A stretch of 64,000 bases of DNA, from positions 5,208,001 to 5,272,000 of the forward strand of contig NZ_CP046175.1 of the NCBI RefSeq assembly GCF_009708215.1, in the 5' to 3' direction. This document shows positions 1 to 8,434 of this stretch, piece by piece. The notes beneath the pieces are model-generated. The model saw only the letters and a program-made list of their open reading frames with translations, ran no database searches and was not told the DNA's origin. Each line of letters begins with the position of its first letter. Position 1 is the first letter of the stretch. Made by a program: the position numbers and the translations under genes. This DNA is from Occultella kanbiaonis (GTDB lineage Bacteria; Actinomycetota; Actinomycetes; Actinomycetales; Beutenbergiaceae).

Positions 1-194
1 TGCTCAAGCTCGCCCCGCTCGACCCGCTGGCGACGACCTCCTGGGTGCTCACGGCGTGGCCGCTGATCGAGACGCTCGCGGACCGCGTCGCCCACTTCAC
101 CCGACCCGGGGAGATCCCCGCCTGCGGTGCGCCCCTGATCGAGCAGTGGGCGCAGGACCATGACCACACCACCGAGAGGTTGTTCCGTGCCTGA
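1..194 (+). CDS. ureF: Urease accessory protein UreF, C-terminal part (cut by window start)
   Basis: Reading from base 3, the frame is open to a TGA at 192-194 and encodes about 63 residues ending in TTERLFRA. An R-L-F-R-[SA] tail is typical of UreF, the protein that works with UreG and UreD to load nickel into urease. The next gene, ureG, overlaps this stop, which fits the usual ureF-ureG-ureD order. Most of the protein lies outside the window, so the call rests on the C-terminal motif and on gene order. Confidence 0.8.
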   Translation, partial: LKLAPLDPLATTSWVLTAWPLIETLADRVAHFTRPGEIPACGAPLIEQWAQDHDHTTERLFRA

Positions 195-1002
195 GACCGC
201 TGAGATTCCCAAGACCCGTTCCCTGCGGCTGGGGGTGGCCGGCCCGGTCGGCACCGGCAAGAGCTCACTGATCGCGCTGCTCTGCCGTGAGCTGTCCACC
301 GACCTGGCGCTCGGGGTGATCACCAACGACATCTACACCGACGAGGACGCCCGGTTCCTGCGCTCGGCCGGCGTGCTGGACCCGGAGCGGATCCGTGCGG
401 TGGAGACCGGCGCCTGCCCGCACACCGCCATCCGGGACGACGTCACCGCGAACCTGCTCGCGGTCGAGGACCTCGAGGCCGACTTCGCACCCCTGGACGT
501 GGTGCTCGTGGAGTCCGGCGGGGACAACCTCACCGCCACGTTCTCCCCCGCTCTCGTGGACGCGCAGATCTTCGTGCTCGATGTCGCCGGCGGCGGCGAT
601 GTCGCCCGAAAGGGCGGCCCCGGGATCGCCCGGGCCGACCTGCTCGTGGTGAACAAGACCGACCTGGCCCCCTACGTCGGGGTGGACGTCGAGCGGATGG
701 TCGCGGACGGGGCCGATGCCCGTGACGGGCGCCCCGTGCTCGCGCTCTCCCGGGACGACGCCGCGTCCGTGGCCACGCTCTGCGCGTGGGTGCGCGCCGT
801 GCTCGCGGCGCACCGCGGCGGCGAGCACGTGCCGGTGGACCCGGGACCGATGGCGCCCCACTTCCACGCCGACCCCGACGGTGGCGGCGTGCTGCACTCG
901 CACGCCGACGGCGATCACGACCATGCCCACGCCCGGCCGACCGGCCACGAGCACGCCACGGCCGAGGGACACGACCACACCGGGGACCCCGCGGGCACGT
1001 GA
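187..1002 (+). CDS. ureG: Urease accessory GTPase UreG with a histidine-rich C-terminal tail
   Basis: SIMIBI-class GTPase that supplies nickel and GTP hydrolysis for urease maturation in the cytoplasm. Visible motifs are the P-loop GPVGTGKS (about residues 19-26), the UreG metal-binding CPH in [11 protein letters not shown], the family signature [14 protein letters not shown], and NKTD for guanine recognition. I prefer the GTG at 187 over the ATG at 160: GAGAGG sits 7-8 bases upstream and the start overlaps the ureF stop by 8 bases, suggesting coupling. The last ~50 residues carry 11 histidines in H-x-H pairs. Many UreG proteins have a His-rich region at the N-terminus instead, so here a nickel-storage tail seems to have moved to the other end (inference). 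About 271 aa. Confidence 0.95.
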   Translation: MPETAEIPKTRSLRLGVAGPVGTGKSSLIALLCRELSTDLALGVITNDIYTDEDARFLRSAGVLDPERIRAVETGACPHTAIRDDVTANLLAVEDLEADFAPLDVVLVESGGDNLTATFSPALVDAQIFVLDVAGGGDVARKGGPGIARADLLVVNKTDLAPYVGVDVERMVADGADARDGRPVLALSRDDAASVATLCAWVRAVLAAHRGGEHVPVDPGPMAPHFHADPDGGGVLHSHADGDHDHAHARPTGHEHATAEGHDHTGDPAGT

Positions 1003-1703
1003 GCACCATCGCCGTCGCCCCCGCGCCGGGCCGGGCGCGGTGTCGGCTCGTCGCGGGCGCGCTGAGTCCGCGCATACTGCATGCCGACGACGGCGGAGCC
1101 CGGGTCGCGCTCGTCGCGACCGGCGCGTTGCTGCTCGGCGGCGACGAGGTGCGCATCGACGTCGAGGTGGCGCCCGGCGGGTGGCTCGAGGTGGTGGAGA
1201 CCGCCGGGACGGTCGCCTACGACGCAGGCGGGACGCCGTCGGGCTGGCACGTACGGGCGCACCTGGGCGAGGGCGCCCGGCTGAGCTGGTGCGGACTGCC
1301 GCTCGTGGTGGCCGACGGCGCCCACGTACGGCGCAGCACCGAGCTCACCCTCGCCGCCCACGCCCGGGCGCTCCTGCGCGAGACCCTCGTGCTCGGCCGC
1401 GCCGGCGAGACCGGCGGGCTGCTGCGGGCCACCACCCGTGCCACGCTCGACGGCACGGACCTGCTGGTCGAGGACCTCGACCTGGCGCCGGCCGCCCGCA
1501 CGGCACCCGGGGTCCTCGGGGAGCTCCGGGTGCTGGACACCACCCTCGCGCTCGGCTGGCGCCCGGTCGAGGTGCGGGCCGGGCGCCGGTACGACCTCGA
1601 CGGTCCTGGCGCCTTCGTGCGACATCTCGGCGCCGATACCCATTCCGGGACGGGACCGGCGCTCGCGGCGACCTCCTGGCGGGCCGACCTCGACCTCCCG
1701 TGA
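999..1703 (+). CDS. ureD: Urease accessory protein UreD (UreH)
   Basis: Starts with GTG inside a GTGA overlap with the ureG stop (999-1002), so translation is probably coupled. The product of about 234 aa has the UreD pattern of an early LLLGGDEV stretch, V-x-V-A-P-G-G-W and a middle segment rich in short beta strands. UreD binds apo-urease and forms the UreD-UreF-UreG chaperone complex. It is somewhat shorter than the usual 260-280 aa but not obviously truncated. No urease structural genes are visible; they would lie upstream of the window. Confidence 0.9.
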   Translation: MSTIAVAPAPGRARCRLVAGALSPRILHADDGGARVALVATGALLLGGDEVRIDVEVAPGGWLEVVETAGTVAYDAGGTPSGWHVRAHLGEGARLSWCGLPLVVADGAHVRRSTELTLAAHARALLRETLVLGRAGETGGLLRATTRATLDGTDLLVEDLDLAPAARTAPGVLGELRVLDTTLALGWRPVEVRAGRRYDLDGPGAFVRHLGADTHSGTGPALAATSWRADLDLP

Positions 1704-1803
1704 ACCACCCGGGCGCCGTTTCGGGGTGCGCCCGCCGCCGAACCCGACCACAATCGGGCCCGACCGGGCGGCTGCCCGGCTCGGTGATCGGGAGGGGACG
1801 CAC

Positions 1804-1983
1804 ATGGGTTTCGACGAGTTGAAGAAGAAGGCCAGCGAGTTGCTCGGCAACGAGGAACAGACGGACAACGCCCTCGACCGGGCCGCGAACTTCGCGAACG
1901 AGAAGACCGGCGGCAAGTACGAGGACAAGATCCAGCAGGGGCGTGACTTCGCAGACGGCAAGGTCGGCGACGAGCGCGCCTGA
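1804..1983 (+). CDS. MT0933/Rv0909-type antitoxin-like small protein
   Basis: A 59-residue charged helical protein beginning MGFDELKKKASELL and containing DRAANFANEKTGGKYEDKI. The D-x-A-x-x-F/L-A-x-E-K-T-G-G-K core matches the actinobacterial PF14013 family, annotated as an antitoxin from mycobacterial Rv0909/MT0933. A strong GGGAGGGGA ribosome site lies just before the ATG. There is no toxin gene next to it: a DUF1801 gene follows after a terminator. A general stress or DNA-associated role is therefore as likely as a toxin-antitoxin role. Family match good, function uncertain. Confidence 0.8.
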   Translation: MGFDELKKKASELLGNEEQTDNALDRAANFANEKTGGKYEDKIQQGRDFADGKVGDERA

Positions 1984-1998
1984 CCGCTGATCCAGCGG

Positions 1999-2026
1999 CG
2001 GCCGGTCCCGGACGGGACCGGCCGTT
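1999..2026 (+). terminator. Hairpin terminator after the antitoxin-like gene
   Basis: Perfect 11-bp stem CGGCCGGTCCC / GGGACCGGCCG with a GGAC loop, starting 16 bases after the stop codon and followed by TTGTG. Actinobacterial terminators often lack a long U-tract, so this fits. Confidence 0.75.
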
Positions 2027-2092
2027 GTGCTGTACGCGCCGGGGTCGGTCGGACCCGCGCGGATGTCGGTGCGCGGTGGCAGGATCGAGAGC

Positions 2093-2500
2093 ATGGCCGA
2101 GTTGAAGACCCGCCCCGGTCCGGGGGACGTGGAGGCGTTCATCGCGTCCGTGCAGGATCCCGTCCGCCGCGCCGACGCCGAGCGTCTCGTCGAGCTGATG
2201 CGCGAGGTCAGCGGCGACGAGCCGGTGCTCTGGGGCCCGAGCATCATCGGCTTCGGCGAGCGCCACCTGGTCTACGCCAGCGGGCGTGAGATCGACTACT
2301 TCGAGGTCGGCTTCTCCCCGCGCAAGGCGGCCACCACCCTCTACCTGGACGCGGTCCTCGGGTCGTCGGCGGAACTGCTCGCCCAACTCGGACCGCACAC
2401 CACCGGCAAGGGGTGCCTGTACGTCAAGAGGTTGGCGGACGTGGACGGTGACGTGTTGCGCCACTTGCTGGAGGAGGCGGTGCGGGCCGCTCGCGGGTGA
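2093..2500 (+). CDS. DUF1801 domain protein
   Basis: A 135-residue protein with the DUF1801 (YdhG-like) features: an N-terminal segment RPGPGDVEAFIASV, the W-G-P-S-I-I-G-F-G motif and GKGCLYVKRLADVD near the end. The ATG at 2093 is chosen because the family match begins immediately after it; the upstream in-frame extension looks like leader DNA. The family has an iron-chaperone (frataxin)-like fold, but no reaction is established for most members. It stands alone, between a terminator upstream and the ThrRS leader region downstream. Confidence 0.85.
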   Translation: MAELKTRPGPGDVEAFIASVQDPVRRADAERLVELMREVSGDEPVLWGPSIIGFGERHLVYASGREIDYFEVGFSPRKAATTLYLDAVLGSSAELLAQLGPHTTGKGCLYVKRLADVDGDVLRHLLEEAVRAARG

Positions 2501-2554
2501 GCGCGACGAGAAATCTCTGCGCCCGCACGGGCGAAGCGGGCATAGGCTGACCCC

Positions 2555-2608
2555 ATGCGCCAGGCACAGGTCACCACGACGCCGGAGACTCTCCGGATCG
2601 TCGCGTAG
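2555..2608 (+). CDS. Threonine-rich attenuation leader peptide
   Basis: ATG at 2555 to TAG at 2606-2608 encodes MRQAQVTTTPETLRIVA, 17 residues with four threonines, three of them adjacent. It lies between a -10 hexamer and a GC-rich hairpin, directly ahead of a threonyl-tRNA synthetase-like gene. The match between the repeated amino acid and the substrate of the downstream enzyme is the main support for a sensing role. Confidence 0.75.
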   Translation: MRQAQVTTTPETLRIVA

Positions 2609-2622
2609 CCATCAGCGCACCA

Positions 2623-2656
2623 GCCCCGGGGAGAACAACCCCGGGGCCTTCTCGTT
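2623..2656 (+). terminator. Attenuator terminator hairpin upstream of ThrRS-like gene
   Basis: Perfect 9-bp stem GCCCCGGGG / CCCCGGGGC with loop AGAACAA, followed by CTTCTCGTT. It sits 14 bases after the leader stop and 44 bases before the ThrRS ATG, the expected place for a transcription attenuator. Confidence 0.8.
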
Positions 2657-2690
2657 CCGTGGGCTCTCCCCATCCCACGAAGGAGACAGC

Positions 2691-3965
2691 ATGTCGCACG
2701 ACCACCGCGTCCTCGGACGCCGGCTCGACCTGTTCGACACCACCCCCGCCGTCGGCGCCGGGCTCCCGCTCTGGCTGCCGGACGGCGCCGTGATCCGCGG
2801 TGAACTGGAGGCGTTCGCGCTCGAGGAGGCGCTCGCGTCCGGGTGCCGGCGCATCTACACCCCGGTGCTCGCCAAACGTGAGCTGTTCGAACGGTCCGGG
2901 CACTGGCACAAGTTCTCCGCCGACATGTTCCCGGAGATGATCGTGGGCGGCGAGAGCTTCGTGCTGCGGCCCGCCAACTGCCCGCACCACACCCAGGTGT
3001 TCGCCGCCCGGGAGCACAGCTACCGGGACCTGCCGGTGGGCTACGCCGAGCTGGGCTCGATGTTCCGCAGCGAGCTCTCCGGCGTGCTCGGTGGGCTCAG
3101 CCGGGTGCGCCAGATCAACCTCGACGACGCACACGTGTTCGCGCGGCCGGATCAGGTGGGCGAACAGGTGCGGGTGGCGCTGGCGGCGATCCGGCGCTGC
3201 TACGACGTGCTCGGCATCGAGATCGACCACCTGCGGCTCTCCGTGCGCGGCCCCGGTGGCGCCTACCTCGGCGGCGATGCGCAGTGGGAGCGTGCCGAGG
3301 GCCAGCTGCGGGAGGCACTGGACGGGGAGGGCCTTGAGTACGAGCTCGGCATCGGGGAGGCCGCGTTCTACGGCCCGAAGGTCGACGTGCAGGTCCGGGA
3401 CGCCGCCGGGCGGGAGGAGACCCTCTCCACCGTGCAGGTGGACCACAACCTCCCGGAGCGCTTCGACCTCACCTACATCGGCCCGGACGGTCGCAAGCAC
3501 CGCCCGGTGCTGATCCACCGCGGCCTGCTCAGCTCGATGGAACGGATGACCGCTCTGCTGCTGGAACGGCACGACGGTCGCCTGCCCACCTGGTTGGCTC
3601 CGGTCCAGGTGCGCCTGCTGCCCGTCGCCGAGCACGCCCACGGCCCGGCCGCGCTGCGCGTGCTGGACCTGATGCGCGGTGCCGGGATCCGGGCGGAGGT
3701 CTCCGTCGACGGGGCGCTCGGTGCCCGCATCCGCGCCGCTCGGGAACGCCGCGAGCCCTACCTCGCGGTGCTCGGCGACAGCGAGCTGGACGCCGATGCC
3801 CTGACCGTCAGCGCGCCGGGTTCCGGTGCACGCGCCACCATCGGGGTGGCAGCGTTCATCGCGTCCGTGACAGCCGAGGTCGGCCGGCGGTCACCGGCGG
3901 CGGCCCTGGACGCGGAGTCGATGGTTCCCCATCACGCAGACGCCCGGACCGAGGCTCACCGCTGA
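2691..3965 (+). CDS. Short threonyl-tRNA synthetase paralogue without TGS and editing domains
   Basis: A 424-residue class II synthetase that begins directly in the catalytic core. The three zinc ligands of ThrRS are all visible: Cys in RPANCPHH, His in DDAHVF and His in VLIHRG. Motif 2 appears as FRSELSGVLGGLSRVRQ and motif 3 as LLSSMERMTALLLE. The C-terminus (from about residue 300) is the anticodon-binding domain. Bacterial ThrRS usually has about 640-680 aa because of N-terminal TGS and editing domains; both are absent here, so this enzyme should not clear mischarged Ser-tRNA(Thr) by itself. It is likely a second ThrRS, the full-length one lying elsewhere (inference). AAGGAGA precedes the ATG. 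Expression appears to be controlled by the threonine attenuator upstream. Confidence 0.88.
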   Translation: MSHDHRVLGRRLDLFDTTPAVGAGLPLWLPDGAVIRGELEAFALEEALASGCRRIYTPVLAKRELFERSGHWHKFSADMFPEMIVGGESFVLRPANCPHHTQVFAAREHSYRDLPVGYAELGSMFRSELSGVLGGLSRVRQINLDDAHVFARPDQVGEQVRVALAAIRRCYDVLGIEIDHLRLSVRGPGGAYLGGDAQWERAEGQLREALDGEGLEYELGIGEAAFYGPKVDVQVRDAAGREETLSTVQVDHNLPERFDLTYIGPDGRKHRPVLIHRGLLSSMERMTALLLERHDGRLPTWLAPVQVRLLPVAEHAHGPAALRVLDLMRGAGIRAEVSVDGALGARIRAARERREPYLAVLGDSELDADALTVSAPGSGARATIGVAAFIASVTAEVGRRSPAAALDAESMVPHHADARTEAHR

Positions 3966-4363
3966 GCGGCCTCGAGCAGCTCCAGCTCGTCGTCGGTGAG
4001 CAGCCGGGACCGGATCAGGAACCGTACGCCCTCGGGGGCCTCGAGCGAGAAGCCCGCACCGCGCCCGGGGACGACGTCGATGGTCAGGTGCGTGTGCTTC
4101 CAGTAGTCGAACTGGAACCGGCTCATCCAGACCGGGACGGTGAAGTCGCCGTCCGGGGCGCTCACGCTGAGGTCGCCGAGGAGCACGTCGGCGTCGGAGG
4201 TGATGAAGTCGCCGTCGGCGAAGCACATCGGGGAGGACCCGTCGCAGCAGCCGCCGGACTGGTGGAACATCAGCTCGCCGTGGCGGCGGCGCAGGGAGGT
4301 GAGCAGCTCGCCGGCCGCGGGGGTCAGGGCCACCCGTTCGGCGGGCCCGGTCGTCTCGGTCAT
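3956..4363 (-). CDS. DUF779 protein, partner of the aldehyde dehydrogenase
   Basis: A 135-residue protein with the DUF779 hallmarks: HQSGGCCDGSSPMCF near the N-terminus and F-D-Y-W-K-H-T-H-L-T-I-D-V-V-P-G-R-G later. DUF779 genes are very often found beside NAD-dependent aldehyde dehydrogenases, as here, and the conserved Cys/His residues suggest metal binding. The ATG at 4363 is preferred because AGAGG lies 5-10 bases upstream; a further ATG at 4393 lacks this. Its last 10 bases overlap the end of the convergent ThrRS gene. Confidence 0.88.
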   Translation of the reverse strand: MTETTGPAERVALTPAAGELLTSLRRRHGELMFHQSGGCCDGSSPMCFADGDFITSDADVLLGDLSVSAPDGDFTVPVWMSRFQFDYWKHTHLTIDVVPGRGAGFSLEAPEGVRFLIRSRLLTDDELELLEAAQR

Positions 4364-4392
4364 CGACGCCTCTGTCCTTCGGATGCGAGCCA

Positions 4393-4430
4393 TCCGGACA
4401 CCGGTGGGGACGGGACCACCGGTGCCCGGA
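4393..4430 (-). other. Intercistronic hairpin between aldehyde dehydrogenase and DUF779 genes
   Basis: CACCGGTGG (4399-4407) pairs perfectly with CCACCGGTG (4416-4424); after one mismatch, five more pairs extend it to 4393 and 4430. It begins 21 bases after the dehydrogenase stop. It may protect or partly terminate the upstream message so the two genes are made in different amounts. Confidence 0.6.
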
Positions 4431-4451
4431 CGTGGGGCGCAGCGGGTCTGC

Positions 4452-5978
4452 TCAGAAGAATCCGAGCTTGTTCTCGCTGTAGGACACCAGCAGGTTCTTC
4501 GTCTGCTGGTAATGGTCGAGCATCATCTGGTGGTTCTCCCGCCCGATGCCCGAGTTCTTGTAACCACCGAACGCGGCCCCCGCGGGGTAGGCGTGGTAGT
4601 TGTTCGTCCAGACCCGGCCGGCCTGGATGTCCCGGCCGGCCCGGTAGGCGACGTTGCCGTTGCGGCTCCAGACGCCGGCGCCGAGGCCGTACAGGGTGTC
4701 GTTCGCGGTGGCGATCGCGTCGTCGTAGTCGGCGAACGAGGTGACCGACACCACCGGCCCGAAGATCTCCTCCTGGAAGATCCGCATCGAGTTCTTGCCC
4801 TCGAAGATGGTCGGCTGCACGTAGTAGCCGCCGCTCAGCTCGCCGCCGAGGTCCGCCCGGCCGCCACCGGTGAGCAGCTTCGCGCCCTCCGCCTTGCCGA
4901 TGTCGATGTAGGACAGGATCTTCTCGAGCTGGTCGTTGGAGGCCTGCGCACCGATCATCGTGGTGGTGTCCAGCGGGTTGCCGGCGACGATCGCCTCGGT
5001 CCGCGCGATGGCGTCGCCGAGGAACGAGTCGTAGATGGACTCCTGGATGAGCGCCCGGGACGGGCAGGTGCAGACCTCGCCCTGGTTCAGCGCGAACAGA
5101 GTGAAGCCCTCGAGCGCCTTGTCGTAGTACGGGTCGTCGGTCCTGGCAGCGACATCCTCGAAGAACACGTTCGGGCTCTTGCCGCCGAGTTCCAGGGTGA
5201 CCGGGATCAGGTTCTGGCTGGCGTACTGCATGATCAGCCGGCCGGTGGTGGTCTCGCCGGTGAACGCGATCTTCGCGATCCGCGGGTTGGACGCGAGCGG
5301 CTTGCCGGCCTCGGCGCCGAACCCGTTCACGACGTTGATGACGCCCTTGGGCAGGATCTCCCCGAGCAGCTCGATCAGGTACAGGATCGAGGTGGGGGTC
5401 TGCTCCGCGGGCTTGAGCACCACGGTGTTGCCGGCCGCGAGCGCCGGGGCGAGCTTCCACACGGCCATCAGGATCGGGAAGTTCCACGGGATGATCTGCC
5501 CGACCACGCCGAGGGGTTCCTTGAAGTGGTAGGCCACCGTGTCGTTGTCGATCTGGGTGGCGTGCTCCTCCTGGGCCCGGATCGCGGCCGCGAAGTAGCG
5601 GAAGTGGTCGATCGCGAGCGGGATGTCCGCAGCCAGGGTCTCCCGGACCGGCTTGCCGTTCTCCCAGGTCTCGGCGACGGCGATCTTCTCGAGGTTCTCC
5701 TCCATCCGGTCCGCGATCGCGTTCAGCACCGCGGCGCGCTCGGCGGCGGTGGTCCTGTTCCAGGTCCTCGCGGCCGCGTGGGCCGCGTCGAGGGCCTTCT
5801 CGATGTCCTCCGCGGTGCCGCGGGCCACCTGGGTGAACGGCTGTCCGGTCACCGGCGTGACGTTCTCGAAGTACTCGCCACCGACGGGCGGTACGTACTC
5901 GCCGCCGATCCAGTGGTCATAACGGTCGCGGTAGCTCATCAGGCTGCCCTCACGACCCGGTGCGCTGTAGACGGTCAC
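4452..5978 (-). CDS. NAD-dependent aldehyde dehydrogenase (AcoD/ExaC-type)
   Basis: A 508-residue class 3-like aldehyde dehydrogenase that oxidises acetaldehyde or related short aldehydes to acids with NAD+. Seen are [28 protein letters not shown], the general-base motif LELGGKSPN, the catalytic cysteine region [13 protein letters not shown] (about residue 300), and [10 protein letters not shown]. The start is GTG at 5978: GGAGG lies 7 bases upstream and the product begins [11 protein letters not shown], as in close family members; the long upstream extension is rejected. DUF779 follows and a GAF-type regulator precedes on the same strand. The genes around it and the TTGCAA dyad upstream suggest induction by alcohol or aldehyde. 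Confidence 0.95.
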   Translation of the reverse strand: MTVYSAPGREGSLMSYRDRYDHWIGGEYVPPVGGEYFENVTPVTGQPFTQVARGTAEDIEKALDAAHAAARTWNRTTAAERAAVLNAIADRMEENLEKIAVAETWENGKPVRETLAADIPLAIDHFRYFAAAIRAQEEHATQIDNDTVAYHFKEPLGVVGQIIPWNFPILMAVWKLAPALAAGNTVVLKPAEQTPTSILYLIELLGEILPKGVINVVNGFGAEAGKPLASNPRIAKIAFTGETTTGRLIMQYASQNLIPVTLELGGKSPNVFFEDVAARTDDPYYDKALEGFTLFALNQGEVCTCPSRALIQESIYDSFLGDAIARTEAIVAGNPLDTTTMIGAQASNDQLEKILSYIDIGKAEGAKLLTGGGRADLGGELSGGYYVQPTIFEGKNSMRIFQEEIFGPVVSVTSFADYDDAIATANDTLYGLGAGVWSRNGNVAYRAGRDIQAGRVWTNNYHAYPAGAAFGGYKNSGIGRENHQMMLDHYQQTKNLLVSYSENKLGFF

Positions 5979-6003
5979 CTCTGCGCCTCCTTGCGTTCTG
6001 GTC

Positions 6004-6023
6004 ACCACCCGCCATCGGGTGGT
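6004..6023 (-). other. 5'-leader hairpin before the aldehyde dehydrogenase
   Basis: ACCACCCG-CCAT-CGGGTGGT, a perfect 8-bp stem with a 4-base loop, 26 bases upstream of the dehydrogenase GTG. It could be an mRNA structure or part of the control region. Confidence 0.4.
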
Positions 6024-6049
6024 CGTGTGGGTGACGTTACGAGCGGGTG

Positions 6050-6070
6050 CGTTGCAATCACGTTGCAACG
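6050..6070. promoter_or_regulatory. Candidate operator CGTTGCAA-N5-TTGCAACG
   Basis: A perfect 8-bp inverted repeat with a 5-base spacer, centred about 80 bases upstream of the dehydrogenase start and downstream of the regulator gene. It is the only strong dyad in the 205-base gap (5979-6183) apart from the leader hairpin. The adjacent GAF-type regulator is the most likely binder (inference). Confidence 0.5.
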
Positions 6071-6183
6071 GCAGCGCCCCGGGCGTCAACGGGGCGATCC
6101 CGACGTACCCAGTGCCTCGGAACCACACCGCAACGGGTTGGACCGGGTCGGGAGGAGGGGCGGGCCGCGCCAGGTCGGGTGGG

Positions 6184-7449
6184 TCAGGTGCCGAACTCGA
6201 GGTCGAGGGCCGCCAGACGCAGGTCCGCACGCAGGCGGGTCGCACTGCCGGCCGAGGCGAGGTCGCGCAGGCGCGCCCAGGCCTCCCAGTCGTCGCGGCC
6301 GGACGCGTCCGAGGTCCACCGCTCCACCGCCGCCGCGTCGGAGGTCGCGAGCACCGCGGACCGGACCTGCCCGGTCAGGTCGGCACGGAGGTCCTCGACG
6401 GCGGGTGCCACCGACGCGGGCAGCACCGGCCCGCCGTAGGCGGCGAGCGCACCGGTCAGGTCCCCGGCGCGGATCGCGTCCCGGACCTGTGCCACGTCGG
6501 AACGGGACGACGTGCGCAGTCGGTACGGTCCGCCGTCGGCCAGCATTCCGGGCAGCGCCCGGCGCAGCCGGGAGATCTCGGCGCGCACGGTGACCTCGGC
6601 GGTGTCCTCGAGGTACACCGCGGCCGCCAGTTCCGCGGCGCCGAGCGGCTCCGCGGACTCGCTGAGGACCAGGATCATCTCGCCGTGCCGGGCGGACAGG
6701 TCAACCCACTCGTGCCCACGGCGCAGCCCGGCCCGGCGGCGGCCGAGCACCCGCAGGTCGACCTCGCGGGAGACCGGTTCACGCAGCGGCGCGGCCAGTA
6801 GCTCCGCCTCGATCGCGGCGATCGTGGCCCGGATCAGCGCGAGCATGTGCGGCGCGGCCACCGAGGGACCGCCGGTGATGTCCAGGAGCCCCAGGGGTTG
6901 CCCGGTGCGCGGGTCGTGCACCGGCGCGGCCGTGCAGCTCCACGGCTGGATCGACGTCGCGAAGTGTTCGGCGCCGAACACCTGCACCTCGTGGTCCAGG
7001 GCCAGGGCGATCCCGGGAGCGGAGGTGCCCGTGGCGCTCTCGGCCCAGTTCGCCCCCTCCGCGAAGCCGATCCCCTCCAGCGCTGCCCGGGCGGCCCGGT
7101 CGCCCTCGATCCACAGCAGCCGCCCTCGGGTGTCCCCGAGGGCGACGACCATCCCGTCGGAGCCGAGCCCGTCCAGCAGCAGCCGGCGGATCACCGGGAT
7201 CGCGAGCGAGAGCCGATGCTCACGCCGGTAGCCGGCGAGGTCCGCCACGGCGATGTCCGCGCGTGGCAGGGCCCGGTCCGGGTCCACCCCCGAGCGCAGG
7301 GACCGGCGCCAGGACTCCAGAACGAGCCGGCGGACGCCCGGCGTGGGGGCGCCGGTGGTCAGGAAGATCTCCCGGGCGCGGTGCACGTCCCGCTCCAGCT
7401 CGAGCGGGTCGGAGCCGCTCGGCCACGCGGCCCATGCGCTTCGATCCAC
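6184..7449 (-). CDS. GAF-domain transcriptional regulator with C-terminal winged helix
   Basis: A 421-residue protein of the actinobacterial group often found beside aldehyde dehydrogenase genes. The N-terminal half resembles the sensing part of AcoR ([18 protein letters not shown], then a GAF-like region with [18 protein letters not shown] and [15 protein letters not shown]). No sigma-54 AAA+ domain is present. Instead the C-terminal region [12 protein letters not shown]...[15 protein letters not shown] looks like an OmpR-type winged helix. The GTG at 7449 has GGGGAG 6 bases upstream; longer in-frame extensions are rejected. It lies upstream of the aldehyde dehydrogenase on the same strand and probably controls it. 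Confidence 0.85.
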   Translation of the reverse strand: MDRSAWAAWPSGSDPLELERDVHRAREIFLTTGAPTPGVRRLVLESWRRSLRSGVDPDRALPRADIAVADLAGYRREHRLSLAIPVIRRLLLDGLGSDGMVVALGDTRGRLLWIEGDRAARAALEGIGFAEGANWAESATGTSAPGIALALDHEVQVFGAEHFATSIQPWSCTAAPVHDPRTGQPLGLLDITGGPSVAAPHMLALIRATIAAIEAELLAAPLREPVSREVDLRVLGRRRAGLRRGHEWVDLSARHGEMILVLSESAEPLGAAELAAAVYLEDTAEVTVRAEISRLRRALPGMLADGGPYRLRTSSRSDVAQVRDAIRAGDLTGALAAYGGPVLPASVAPAVEDLRADLTGQVRSAVLATSDAAAVERWTSDASGRDDWEAWARLRDLASAGSATRLRADLRLAALDLEFGT

Positions 7450-7650
7450 GATCCACTCCCCTGCCCGGGCGCCATCACCCGACGGTCCCAGCGTAACCGG
7501 GGCCCGCGCCCAGCGGCTGTTCGGGTGGACCGTCGGGGCCAGCCGCTCGGAGAGCGTCGGGACGGCAGCGTCAACCGCTACCGGGCCCCATACGATGAGC
7601 TGGACTGCTCCCTGCTCCCGCCGCCGCGCGGTCCGACCGAGAAGGCCCCG

Positions 7651-8424
7651 ATGACTGCTCCCACGCTCCCCGTGAAGGTCGACCGGGGCGATGGGCCGGC
7701 GCTCGTCCTGCTGCACGGCCTCGGCAACAACCACGAGAGCTGGACGTACGTCCTCCGTGAGGTCGACGAGACCCGCAACCGCATCATCGCGCCGGATCTG
7801 CTCGGGTTCGGCGACGCACCGAAGCCGCAGGTCGACTACACGCCAGGGGAGCACGCGGATGCGGTGATCGCCACCCTGGACGAGCTCGGGGTGACCTCGG
7901 CCGTGGTCGCGGGCCACTCGATGGGCTGCATCGTCGCGGCGGAGGTGGCCCGCAAGCGCCCCGATCTCGTCAGCCGTCTGGTGTTGCTCGGCGCACCGAC
8001 CTTCCGACGGATCCGGCGCACCCGACGTCGGTTCGGCAGCCGGGTCGCCGAGGACCGCTACTCGGCGATCTTCAACGCCATCGCCGACAACCCGGACCTG
8101 ACGATCACCGCCGCGAAGGGGCTCGACGTGTTCGCTCCGCTCGTGAAGGGCATGGAGATCACCGTGGAGACCTGGCCGGCGTTCCGGTCCAGCCTGCAGC
8201 ACACGATCATGCAGACGCGCACCTACCGCGATCTGACGGTGCTGCCCGTGCCCACCCTGCTGGTCTACGGCCGCCTCGATGTGTTCGTGATCAAGCGGAA
8301 CCTGAAGTCGATCGCGCGCCGTAACCGCCGCCACGTCCGCTACGAGACGCTGCTCGGCCCGCACGAGATCACGCCGGTCCAGGGCCGCACGGTCGCCGAA
8401 CTGCTCCAGTCGGGTCCGAACTAG
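7651..8424 (+). CDS. Alpha/beta hydrolase
   Basis: A 257-residue alpha/beta-hydrolase. The oxyanion segment LLHGLGNN is at about residues 21-27, the nucleophile elbow GHSMG puts the serine at residue 90, GRLDVFV supplies a likely acid aspartate, and LLGPHEITP near the C-terminus supplies the histidine. The substrate cannot be told from the sequence. The ATG at 7651 follows GAGAAGG. The 201-base gap upstream (7450-7650) separates it from the divergent GAF regulator and contains TACGAT at 7591-7596 as a possible -10 hexamer. The next gene starts 11 bases after this stop. Confidence 0.9.
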   Translation: MTAPTLPVKVDRGDGPALVLLHGLGNNHESWTYVLREVDETRNRIIAPDLLGFGDAPKPQVDYTPGEHADAVIATLDELGVTSAVVAGHSMGCIVAAEVARKRPDLVSRLVLLGAPTFRRIRRTRRRFGSRVAEDRYSAIFNAIADNPDLTITAAKGLDVFAPLVKGMEITVETWPAFRSSLQHTIMQTRTYRDLTVLPVPTLLVYGRLDVFVIKRNLKSIARRNRRHVRYETLLGPHEITPVQGRTVAELLQSGPN

Positions 8425-8434
8425 GTGCGGCAGG

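Larger units (their letters stand above)
2543..2656 (+). promoter_or_regulatory. Threonine attenuator ahead of the ThrRS-like gene
   Basis: This region reads as a classical ribosome-mediated attenuator. In order it has: a TAGGCT -10 hexamer (2543-2548) six bases before an ATG, so the leader is probably leaderless; a 17-codon peptide with three consecutive Thr codons (2573-2581) and a fourth at 2588; a short hairpin CCGGAG-act-CTCCGG (2582-2596); and a terminator hairpin at 2623-2647. Bases 2589-2594 (CTCTCC) can instead pair with 2628-2633 (GGGGAG, one G-U), which would break the terminator. A ribosome stalled at the Thr codons would cover 2582-2587 and free that segment. The elements are seen in the sequence; the switching is inferred. 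Confidence 0.75.

Noticed and set aside
5979-6245. N-terminal extension of the aldehyde dehydrogenase frame (89 codons)
   Set aside because: No family match, and it would remove the control region. GTG 5978 has a good ribosome site and the expected N-terminus.
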